64,000 bases of DNA from Symbiodinium natans (taxonomy: Eukaryota > Sar > Dinophyceae > Suessiales > Symbiodiniaceae), in NCBI GenBank assembly GCA_905221605.1, contig CAJNDS010001824.1, positions 667,048 through 731,047 on the forward strand, given 5' to 3'. This document shows positions 10,401-22,400 of the stretch, in pieces; positions within the stretch are counted from its first letter, which is position 1; every line of letters begins with the position of its first letter. The notes under the pieces were generated by a model. That model searched no databases. It was not told the origin of the DNA and saw only the letters and a program-made list of their open reading frames with translations. The translations under genes were made by a program, and so were the position numbers.

Positions 10401-13400
10401 GGATGGTTCTCAGGAAGGGCTCTCAAGTCCTACCTTCTGGAGTTGGCCAGAGGTGAAAAGCTTTTGTGAGCGTTATGGAATGTACGCTGCACACTTTGAT
10501 CAAGGAGCATTGGGACATGCTCTGGTGAAACCTACGACTTTCCTGGTGTCTGATATGGAACTATGGGAATCGTTGGAACAGGTTCGCGTGGTTGTTCCGT
10601 GGTCGGCAACATTCGCTTCTACCCTGGAAGAGCGTATTGGACAATCCTCTATATGGGCGCGATGGGCGTTTGGATTGGTTAAAAGAATACGTCACAGGTT
10701 GGCACAATGGTTGCATGAGAGCGATGCTGAACGGGAAGCTATGGTGTTAAAAAAAGAAGAACGAGAAGGGACGTTACGGAGGTTGACGACTGAGGAGCGA
10801 GCTTTCCGTGACCATTGCCTAAGGGGGCATATTCCTTTCAGACGTGATTGTCAAATCTGTGTGTCTGCCGCTGGAAAAGAGCGTCGCCATTTGAGGCGAA
10901 AGCATGGGGATGCTTACACTTTATCATTGGACTTAGCGGGTCCATACAAGTGTTCGAAGGATGCTCACCAGCAGAAGCCACGACACGCTGTTATTGGTGT
11001 GTATCAATTTCCAATGTTGGATCCCAATGTGGGTCGCCCTCCGGAAGATGCGGATGAGGTGGAAGATCACGTGGCAGATGAAGGTGCTGGTGTTGGAGAA
11101 TGGTTAGGCGATGCAGTCGCGAACTTCGAGGAGGAAGGCTCTGCACCGGTGGAACCTGCGCCAGTTCTGGAGGCGGAGGTGTTGAAAATTCAAGCTTCTG
11201 AGAAATCCTGGAAGGAACTGAAGGACCACTTGACCCAACCTGTCCGTATGATCAACTTCGTTATGGTGGAGCCGATTGTGGATAAACAGCAAACAACTGT
11301 TTTGTCGGCAGTTCAAAGGATGATGGTGCGCTTGCAGAGATATGGGTATCCGGTGTTGAGAATCCACTCAGATCGAGCGGGGGAGTTTGTCAATGCACGC
11401 TTCCGGTCCTTTTGTGAAACTCGTCTGATATATAGGACCACTGGTGATCCTGGAGTCCCGCAAACAAATGGGCGCGCTGAAGCATGTGTGGGTTTATTCA
11501 AACGTGGTGTCAGGTCGCTCTTAAAGGAGGCGCGACTCGGGCCGGCGTACTGGGCACTGGCTGCTCGCCATTGGTCAATGTTACGGTGGCAGAAAGCTGA
11601 AAGGGAGTTGGGGTTAAATCCTAAAGCATTGCTTCCTTTTGGTGCTCAGATTCAAGTCAAACGTCGTCCGTGGGAGTTGCTGGGTCCGGATGGAACAAAG
11701 AAAGGTCGGCAATGGGTCGATCGTACGCAGCCTGCGCTTCTTTTGGGTCCATGCGATGACCTACCTGGTGGTTATTGGGTGGAAGCTCAAGGGACTGCAA
11801 AAGATCCGGATGAACTGGTGTTATTTCCCTGCACTACGATTTTTTCCAATATAAAGGAACCGCCTGAATTGGAGCTGGAAGGGGTGGTAGAAGAACAGGA
11901 GCCTTCTCCTCCAGAGCATCGTCTCAAGGGGAAAAAACCGGCGCTTCGGTTTGCTGATGAGGAAGGACCTCCTTTACCTCCGCCTCGCGATCCTCCAGTT
12001 CGCCATCGGTTGATGGAGAAAAGCCCGGCCTCTTCACTGCGTGGTCATGTGGGCTCCTTGCGCTTGCTTCGCAAGCGGGGGGAGAGTCCGCCCTTAGAAA
12101 TTTTCGAGGATGACATGCAGGGTCTGGGGGAGCTGGAAGAAAATGCAGATGTTGAGGACAATGTTCCTGGTGATGAGTATTGGCCGACTTGCTGTTCTCC
12201 TCATGAAAATGCTTATTTGGTCTGCAAAAGTGAGACTGCTGGGGATGGAACACAGTTGGAAAAAGAAGAGCAAAAAGCCAAGTCAATGTATGAAAGGTCT
12301 ATGTATGATTACGTGGACTGCGAGGAGCTTTTGGAAGGGATTGTATACCCAAAGAGGGTGAATCGAAGAGGTGGTATCAACAATTGGTGCGCAAGTACGC
12401 GAGCTCTGGTGTTGGGCCACTATACTCATGGCGGAGTGTGTGGTATCACAAAAGAGACTCATCGAAGACCATGGCTATGTCGTTATTTGGCATCATTCGT
12501 GAGGCACCACAATCCTGAAGCCAAATTTTCTGCTCTTCAGATCTCATGCAATGCTCCGGTGTCATTGCATAGGGATAGTCACAATGAAAAGCATTGCTGC
12601 AATTATGTGTGTGGCTTTGGTGACTATAAAGATGGTCAGCTGTGGGTTGAGGATGAAAAGGTCTTAGAGGAAGGAGCTGAAGTGGTGGAGCAATCCTATG
12701 GGAAGAAAGTCTTACCTGGAAAATTGGTGGATATCCACTGGAACTTCATGTCGTTCTTTCCGAGAAAGCTGCATGGTCCTATGCCTTGGAAAGGGAACAG
12801 GGTATCCTTGACAGGGTACACACCTGTTTTTATGGAGCGTTTGAGCTACAAGGATAGGTGCTATCTTCTCCAATGCAAGTTTCCTCTTCCGGAACCACAA
12901 GCTGAAGAAGGTGAAAAAAGGAAGTGGTTAAAAATGACGTTGAAAGAGACCTCGCTGGACGACCTTGCAGAGGAAGTCGACTACGCTGTGTTCGAAGCGC
13001 ATCAATGGGCTCTAGAGGAGCATTTGAGTATTCGACGCCTAATTGCTGAACAGGAATGTTGCATTTTGGACGAGTTCCATGGATCGGCCAATGAGTCGAA
13101 TGAGGAGAAAGGATCAGGGACTAGAGAATGGCTGGTTAAAGCAAAAAGGGCTGAGGAACAGCTCTCGAGGTTTTTGGTCAAAGCAGCTCAAGTTCAGCAA
13201 ATGGTGCAAGAAAATACCGCGCTTGAGGCAGCAGAGGAGGTTGAGTTCCTGCAAACAAAAACAATCCCTACACAAGAAGCCATGCAAGAGCTGGAAAAGT
13301 GGAGGGAATCATTGTCGGACGAGGTGACGTCTTTGGTGAAAGAGTTGGAGGTGGTGGAACCAACAACTCAAGAAAAGCTGGACAAATTGGCGGAAGAGCC

Positions 13401-16400
13401 TAATGCACCGGTGATTGAGTACGTTCCCAGTCTGGTGGTGTTTACCCGGAAGCAAGGGACAGGGAGGCGACGTGCCCGTATCTGTGCATGTGGAAACTTC
13501 ATTTCGTCAACGGCAGCTACAGAATATGAAGGGCCGAGGTCACTCAGTCGTCACTCGCTGTACGCTCCAGGCTTAGATTCAACTACATTCAGGTGTCAAG
13601 TGAGGCACGCAGCATATATGGTATGGATCATCGCTGGCTTAGACATTTCCAAAGCTTTTCTGACGGCGCCGATGAATAGGGCGCAAAGAGAAGGGCGTTT
13701 GGTGGTGGTGCAGCCCCCAAGGGCGGCGGTGAAATTGGGTCTTTGCACAAAGGAGGAGCGGTGGATTGTGAGAAAGGCCTTGTACGGTTTGGCCGAAAGT
13801 CCTGCAGCATGGGTGGAGTGGCGAGACCAACGTCTTCAAGGTATGTCTTGGGTGTCAAAGGATGGACAAGCAATGAGCTTTCAGAGGTCCAATGCAGACC
13901 CAAGTCTGTTCCTTATTATGGCACAAGAAAAGCCGGAAGGTGCAAGCAAGTTGGTAGGGACAATGGGTCTTTACGTGGATGATTTTTTGATGGCTGGGAC
14001 TATGACAGTGCTCCGGGAGGCCTTGGAACAGATTAGGAAGGAGTGGAAAACTTCTGAACCCGAGTTCTGTGGTCCAGGCTGCGGTGATGGATTCCTGAAG
14101 TTTTTGGGTGTCCAAATCTGGTATCGAAATGGCAGCTTCTTTCTCAACCAGGAGGACTTTGTGAGAGATTTGCTGAACCGACGAGGGTATCAGATCGATG
14201 AAACTGGAAAAGGGAGTAACCTGCCAATGGTGAAAGAAACTCCAGGTGAAGAAGAGGAGGTGGATATTCCTTCCTTGCGAGCGGCTCAAGGTGCCGTAGG
14301 GGAGTTCCTCTGGGTGGCAATCAAAACTCGACCTGATTTGGCGTTCTGCACGAGCCAGTTGTCTTTGTGGACATCCCGAAGGCCACGATTTGTGGTTAAA
14401 AAGGCTGAGGAAGTTTTCCGATACCTTGCTGCAACTCCAACGTTAGGCTTGACGTTCGGAGCAATCGCAACATGCGAAAAAGAAAGGAATGAGGTGTTGC
14501 GTTATGGACGAGGTGTTAAGGTGGTGGAGTCCTACGCGGATGCCAGCTTTGCAGCAGGTGAAAATGAAAAGAGCCACTCAGGAGCGGTGGTGGTGTGGGG
14601 TGACTGTCCAGTGATGTGGGCAACACAAAGACAATCAACGGTGGCTTTAAGTACAGCTGAAGCTGAATTACATGCGTCCATAGAGGGAGCAACGATGATT
14701 CAGTCGTGCACCCCTATAATTGCCGCTTTGGTTGGAACAGGTGAAGAATCGCTGCAAAAAGTGCTGTATACAGATTCGGTTTCAACGTGCTCGATCATTC
14801 AATATCCTGCTGGAAGCTGGAGAACAAGACACCTGAGAATTCGAGCAGCCGGTGTCAGGTCTCTGGTGGACCGTGGTTATATGGTGATAGCGCACCTTCG
14901 CGGTGAGTATATGATCGCTGACCTGTTGACTAAGTTAATGAGTGGACAGGTGTACGCAAAGCAAAAGGCACTTTGGGGTCTCAGACTGTTGGTTCAAGGA
15001 ACTGACTTGAAAAAAGCCTCGCTTGCAATGGCGGTCATGATGGTGGCTGCATCTCTGCAAGGGATGGCAACTGGTGGCGAAGAAGTGTCCACGGCTGGAT
15101 TCTTTTGCTCAGAAGAAGGGGTGTGCAAGGTCGCCAACACGTCTACGGTGATGGTTCTGGCTCAAGGTATTGAAATGGTTGTCAACAATTCAGACCTTGT
15201 TGCGTATTTGGTGGCAGCAATTATACTCTGGGAACTGGCATGGTGCCTCTTTCGACGGCTGTATAAATGGCTGTGGATCAAGAAAGCGGTGGTTATTCCT
15301 GCGAGTGCCACTTTGTATACAACAGTGGGTGGGAACTGTATGCACGCAAGCAGTGACTGTGATGTTCTGCGATATTCACAGCCCAGGGCTAAGACGCTTT
15401 GTAAGCATTGCCTCAAGGATGGCTGGGTGGTGAATGCTGAGTTCCTTGGTGAGGAACGGGCCGCTGGAACGTGAATTTTCCAAGTACGAGGTGAAGAAAT
15501 CCTCAATGGTAAAGGATTCAGCCAATGAGCTGAAGGTTCGTCCTGGATGACGTTAAACCATAATGTGCATTTCAAGCAGCTGGCTGCTGCCTAAATGGCG
15601 GTTTTTGGCCAAAGAACGGCATCTCCAATGTGTCCTAGGAAATCCTAGGACAGGGGGAGTGCGGAGCTGCAACTGGTATTGTAGAAAAGAGTTGGTGATG
15701 GGAGTTGAAGGGGTCAATGAACCCGGATATTTTTGGCTCAAGAAACGTGGGCAATGCGCCCTACGGAAAAGGTGTGTTTGGTTGTGCTTTGGGTTTTGTC
15801 TTCGGTTGTTCCAGGGGAATCAAGGGCTTCTGTTGGGGCTGACTGTTTTGTTCCCTGTCCTCCTTCGGTTGCCCCCCGTACCCTAAACCCAAAACCCGAA
15901 ACCCTAAGCCCTAAGCCCTAAGCCCTGAGCCCTCACGCCTAAGCCCTAAACCCTAAACCCTAAACCCTAAACCCTAAACCCTAAACCCTAAACCCTAAAC
16001 CCTAAACCCTAAACCCTAAACCTACTTTCTTGGCAGGCTCCCCGAGCCCCTTCTCCTCAAAGCGCCTGAGTGCTTCGACGACCCCGAAGCTGGAGGCAGA
16101 GCCGCGAAGATCGAAGTGGGAGGCCTTGGCCGCATCATTATTGAGATTTTCCTAGGGTTTAGGGTTTAGGGTTTAGGGTTCAGGGCTATGAAGGTCGATA
16201 GATGACGAGACTCCTCCGGGAAGCCGAGGATCTCGACATTCTCTGCGGATTGGCGAGCGCACACTCGTTGTCTCCGTTTTCACAAAGTGAAACGGGCGCC
16301 TCAACTTTGAGCTAGCTTTGGGCTTGCCCTCCAGGTTGCTTGGTTCTTGTGCTTTCCGGACGTTGCTGGCGGATCCTTCGGGCTTCTAGAATACAGCGGG

Positions 16401-19400
16401 GCCCTTTGTCTTGTGCTGAACTGCCCAAATCCGACGTCGTCCGGCTGCACCGACCAGGTGTTGTTGGCAATGCTGTCGAGGTGAGTCTTGGCTGCATCTT
16501 TTGTTTATAGGTAGGGAGTGACAAAGGGCTTCAGATGGAGAGGGTTTGATGCACTGAGAAGTGACAGACTGACAGAAGTGGGCTTTGCGAAATAGCTGAC
16601 CACGTCACGGAGTTGAGTTAAGGAACATGTTCAAAGCCTCCAGATGGTCATTGGCTTCGCAGAGCGACGTGCAATGCCCAGCCGACTCTGCTTTTCCAGG
16701 GCACCGGCTCGAAATACGGTGGCTCGGCGAAAGCTCGCATGCTCCGAAAACAGGGCCCTATAGCTGCTTAGCTCCCCGTTGCTTGCAAGGTACATTGTAG
16801 TGAGTGTTCGAGCAGCAACGATTTGTTGCCGTGTTCCTCATGCAGCAGTTAGAATTCCTCGTGGCCGTGAAAGTGCTCCGTCGCGTTAATCCGAACAAGA
16901 CTGCCGATACCTCAACTTGCTCTCCTATTCCAAGCCCAAAAAGACCATGGACCATGTCTTTCAAGGATCCGGGGCCCCTTGCATCGCTTTTTGTAAGGAA
17001 ACGCTTTGACTTCTCCCACAGCACCATGACCATGCACCCTGGCAGAGATCTCCTGGGGCGTCATGCCAAACCGCTTAAGCCTAGGCTTGACACCTTGGAA
17101 CTGATCAATAACTGGCGCAGGGCACAACTGCTTGCTTGTCTCATGCGAGCTAGAACGGTGCTACTGTGCCAGTGATTGCCAGTGAACTTCAGCAGATGTA
17201 CGGTACATCTACAGAGATTTCGTTCCAAGGGTTCACTCAACGCCGCAAGATCGGAAGTTCCCGGTGTTTCTGAGCGCGTCCTTTACTAGCCATGTTACGT
17301 CTAGACGGCTCTAAAGACGGTTGCCAAGACATCGAGCGCATACAAACAAGCAGGTGAACCCATGGTCCCTTGTTGCTCAGAGCTGTTTAGGGTTTAGGGT
17401 GGCTGTTCTAGGAACTCATGTGATCAGGAAGCCCCTCTGGTCTCCCCTCCCCAAAGTGAGCGTCATGTAGAGAGTCGACCATGTAAAGCCGCATACAACA
17501 AGAAGATGTGGGAGGAGGTGCCTAAAACCCTGAATCCCATCGTCCAGTTTGGGAGTTCTGATTTTCTTCTTTGATTTTACGGTTTGGGTTTAGGTGGGGT
17601 TTGCAAAACTACAAGCCCCAAGCCTGCTCAGGAGTGCCGTGGTGAAGCACCATCCTAGTGGGGAGGAAGGTCAGCACCTTAGCCCCACCTGAACGCCGAA
17701 GGATTATGAAACTCTGAAGGGTCGATGGCTCTGTGACCACTCAGCAGAAGAACAAAACCACCAACTGGCGGCAGTATGTTGGAGTGCATGCTCTGAATGA
17801 TCTTCAGCACTGAGCACAGAGTGCGTGCTGAGCATTGTTATCGAAGCCTATGTGGTGGTTTCCGAAATTTGTGGTACCTTATTGGGGTCCTGATTACAAG
17901 GGAATCCGTTTATTTGGGCTCTGTATTTGGGGGTACCCCTCTTTTCGCCCCCCCCATGTGTCTTGTCTAGACCACGAGACCACACGGTGCATCTGTGGAG
18001 AGATTGCTTGGCCATGGCAAGGCATCTACTGCAAGGGGAGCTTCGAGCACATCCTGCGCAAGTGCCGGCCAGACTCGGTTCCGGAGAACTTCATCCAGGC
18101 GCCGGCGGTCTGTTAAGCAGACCAATTGATTCAAGGGTTTAGGGTTAGAGTTCTGGGTTCTGGGTTCAGGGTTTAGGGCTTAGGGTTACCTTTTCCCTTG
18201 GGTCGACAATTATGCAAGCTGGTTCTGCTCAAAGTTGGCTATTCGAATTGCATGGCCCAGCAAAAACGCGAATTTTGTTGTATTGTAAGGGGCCGGCTGA
18301 ATACAACCCTTAATAGATTATGGACTTCTCAGTCCTCTATGCGGCCGTGAGAAGAGTTTGCAAGAGGAAGGCACCTGAAAATCATCAACAAATCTAGGAA
18401 GATATTGTGACGATTGAGCCGATTCCAAAGCAGTACATCAGCATTGATGAAAAGAGCGCGAACAGACCCCGCCCCCATAAAATTATGGAACTTCAAAGGT
18501 GTCTTTTGGCACCAGAAAAGCGCAGTAGATCGCATTTTTTCCTCTTTCTTGTGCTTTCTTTAACTATGTTTAATGAAGAGAAGTAATACCGCTTCACTCT
18601 GCATTGAGGGTCAAAAACCGAATGATAACATTTGCTAGTTTCAGCTGGGCTGAAACTAACTCACACAGCGGAGCTCAAAAGCCAAGTGAGAGTTTCCTTA
18701 GCATCGAATACGAAATAAAGTCTTCGAGGAACAGCTCGTGAAAACCAAGGGGGCGAAAGATTCCAAGATAAGACACTTGGTACATGCAAAAATGCAGGGA
18801 ATCAAACGGCAGTTTTGCACCACTCTCCTGCGAGAGGTTGCCGAAGCGCATGCCTTTGCAGGCATGTACGCCCCTGGGCTTAACAAGGGATACTGTTGGT
18901 GAGTCAGAGGTGCAGTGTTCAACTGTTTTCCTTCCTAGATTTCCTCTGGAAGGCACGAGACAGTGGAGCAGAGAACATGGGGGATCTCGAAAGTTGTGGG
19001 CCCTGTTCTGTATCCCCTACATATAGAGTTGCCTGCGTTGCGTGAGCTCCCAACCTACCTAAGTCCCCCAAAACTCCCCAAACCTGAGACCCTCAACCCT
19101 AAACCCTAAACCGTAAACCCTAAACCCTAAACCCTAAACCCCAAACCCCAAATCCTAAACCCCAAGGTATTGGCCAGAACTAAACATAGAATATGCGTTG
19201 CCGATTCTACAACACTATCTGGATCACACGGCTACACCCGATCACAGAAGAGATTTCCTGGGCTTAAAGCAGCTTCTTCAAACCCAACCAAGATTTCTGG
19301 AGTACCTTGCGTCTGCGCATACGCACCATCCCAATCTGTTTAAGCGACATTCCAAAGCTCTGACATGCGCTTGCCGTAAAAAAACCCTAAACCCTGAACA

Positions 19401-22400
19401 TGCCTGGCTCAGAGGTCCTGGGCCTGGCTGCGCGGCCTTTGCAAGCCGGCGAGTCTGCGCCCTTGGCAAAAGCATCCCGACCTCCTCCCAGCCATTTTGC
19501 TTGCGGGCGACATGGGTTTTGGGTTTAGGGTTGAGGGTTTCGGGTTTAGGGTTGAGGGTAGAGGGTTCAGGGTTCAGGGTTTGAGGTTGAGGGTTTTGGG
19601 TTTGAGGTTCCAATGGGCGGGGGAAGGAGGGGGGAGGAAGCTGGGATGGCCCTCGCACACGCCTGGTGTAATCAGCCCTTTGATACTTCCCACTCCAAAA
19701 GCCAGCAGTTGATGGACAAGTCGTGGATGCTCCTCAAGAGCTCTTCCTGATGCTCACGATGCTGCGTTGCGGCATGTTGTGGTCTTTCCTCAAAATCTGA
19801 TGAGATGCTCTAAGGGGAATAATAGCCGGTTGCTCTTCGTGCTCGTGCTGTTTCGTTTCCAGCCTGTTGGAGCTGGCTGAGACTCAAAGCTGATGGTACT
19901 GTTGCTAGTCAATGATGCGTCTCTCTGACGCTGACACAAACAAGCATGGTGGCCCTCGGTTTCCAAACCACACCGATCCTAAGATAAATTGAGATGAGGT
20001 GCAAAATCGCGCAGACGCAGAGAAAGATCTGACCCTGCTAGGCCGGGAGATTGTTGCGGTGGCTTTTGCTGGGTGCTGGGCTCCTTATGGCTGCTACGCT
20101 GGCTTCTGAAGCAATGGCCTGTCAAAGTGCTTGTGTCAAGGTGCTTGCGTCCTTGAGCTGCCTGCAGGATGCCTGCTGTTCAAGAATCCCCCTCGTCCGG
20201 ATACTGCGGAGACCATCGAGTGCTTGCGTGCCGGTGACGTCCGGAGCGTGACCTATCCGCAAAAACAAGAGGAGGAAGCCCTTGTGGCTTTCACCTTCAG
20301 CTTCCCCATTTAAAACAGAAGCAGGAAGCCCCCTTAGGTGGTACTCTGATGTTGTAAAGACCAGGTCATGATCACTGGGGATGCGGCTGGCACGGCGGTG
20401 TCCATCGCCAAGGACGCCCTTAGGGCCTGGTCTCGACATCTTGGGGGGGGACAATCTTAATCCCTAGGCCCTAAACCCTAAACCCTCAACCCTCAACCCT
20501 TTTTCCCAGATGAGACTGAAGCAGGAGATAAAGCTCGCGGCGCCGGGGCTTCCCGTACTGCTGGGAGATATGGAAAGCAACGCGAACGGCCACAACGTCG
20601 TTTGCTGGAGGCAGCTAAGCACCTGCAACCTGCTGAATTCTGCAACCATCTGCTGTGAGCTCTAGTCTGTAGAAGCCGGAGCTGCACCGCTTGCACAGGT
20701 GCGTCGGCGAAGACCTCAAAGGCATCCACCGATCGGAAGCTTGTGGCATGCACCACCGTGAACGTTCAAGAAGTTGACGCAGGCCTGAACGAGATTCTCC
20801 TGGGCAACGAGTGGCTGACCTGGCGGAAGAATTACAAGCAGTGGCGGGGAGGCCACGAGGAATCCTGCTACCAGAGGCTTCTGCCCTGTCTCTTGTCATC
20901 CCAGGAGGTGCAGCCGGGGCGCGCGGCGAAGCCACTGCCAAGGATCGGCTATGCTGCCCCAGATGCTTCAAAGATGACAGCCAAGGGGATGCTTGCAATT
21001 CTGAAAAACGTGCAGGCTGCCAAGCGGCGCGCGCGTGAAGCGCAGGCCGAAATCTCCAGGCGGGCACCAGCACTCAACACCTGCGATGGCATGTATTCAG
21101 GGTTTAGATGGGTTCAGGGTTGATTTTGAGCAATTTTGGGCAACTGTGCACCCAGGCGCTGCTCTTGGCCACAGTTGGAGGAGGTGCAAAATGCAGGCAG
21201 CGGGAGACGTGAACCTGGATGAAGTTGTGCTGGTAGTGTGGCGCTACTGATAGACTGACAACGACACAATCGCCAGGCAGCAGCATCAACCTCCCTTGTG
21301 CGATCGCAACTCGGACAGGTGAAGAAGCCGGGGATGAGGACTTTGTGTTTTCGACGGAGGACTGAACTGCACCAGGTGCAATTGTTTGAGGAGTGAAGCT
21401 TTCTGCTGCCGGGCATACCAGTGCTCCTGGAGGAGATAGTGCTCTCACGACTCTTCGAGTGGTGTGAACTGGCGGTCACGCAGCAGGCCTTTGAATGGCT
21501 TGCTGCACAGCATCTCTGCCAGCATCGAGCAGGGTCGCTTGCTGTCTTGCTTCGAAATGCGAAGGCAGGCGATTGCTGTTGCGTGAGGCAATGCTCGCCG
21601 GATCTGCGCCGGGTTTTGCTGGGCTCACGCCTGTCCTCTCTGAAAAAGGGTGGCTTGATGAAAGTGATGAGCTGGGCGGCCAAGAGGTAGATGCGTTTCA
21701 TCTAGTTTCCGTCCTGGATCTAAGGCAGGGTGCTTGGCAGTGGCAAAGGCGTGCGGGGCTTCTGTAAATGGGAGCGGTGCATGTTAACTTGAACTTATTG
21801 TTACTGCAAGATGTAGTGCATACTTGGTTGATTTGTTGTACACTCTTGTTGGTGGTTGGTGTTTTCTCATGTGTATATCTTGCCGTTGTACTTGCTAGAA
21901 GGAAGGAAAGAAAATGGTTCCTTGGCAAACTGCGGCCAGGCCACACCTCCCTCCTCTGGGAGCTGCTCACCTCCATCCGCATCTTCGCCCGCATGACCCC
22001 GAACGGAAAGATCAGTGTGGCGCGGCAAAAGCTGAAAGCGTTTCGAAGCGATGTTTGCAGCGCTGCGTGACTCCGGAGAGCACTCCGGCAAGGAAGCAGA
22101 AGCAGGCACAGGCAGTTGCTGGCAGTTGCTGGCAGTTACTTGCATCGCACAACCGAGGTCGTGGAGGGCTTCATGTCCCAGGGCCTCATTTGCACCTCGA
22201 TGAAAACTGATGAGCACGGATGAAACCGAGACATCACCGAGCTGGTACCGAGCCTTGTGCTGTGAGACTTTACAATACTTTACAGTGGTACCACGTGCTT
22301 GCTTGGCTTACAGCATCTTGCAGTCACTTCGAGGCGCCATGGTCGGTGATGGTGGCAACGACTCTGGCGCCTTGCGCACGGCGCACGTGGGGTTGTCTTG

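Larger units (their letters stand above)
5448..15880 (+). mobile_element. Complete Ty1/copia LTR retrotransposon with methyltransferase-like and dioxygenase-like domains
   Basis: The element is 10433 bp. By eye the 221-bp LTRs are identical. It has a CCCTA target duplication, a primer-binding site right after the 5' LTR, a purine tract right before the 3' LTR, and a single uninterrupted ORF. Integrase precedes reverse transcriptase, which defines Ty1/copia rather than Ty3/gypsy. Identical LTRs and an open 3247-codon frame indicate a very recent insertion. It lies in sense orientation within an intron of the P5B ATPase gene. LTRs start with TG but end in TA rather than CA. Confidence 0.95.
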
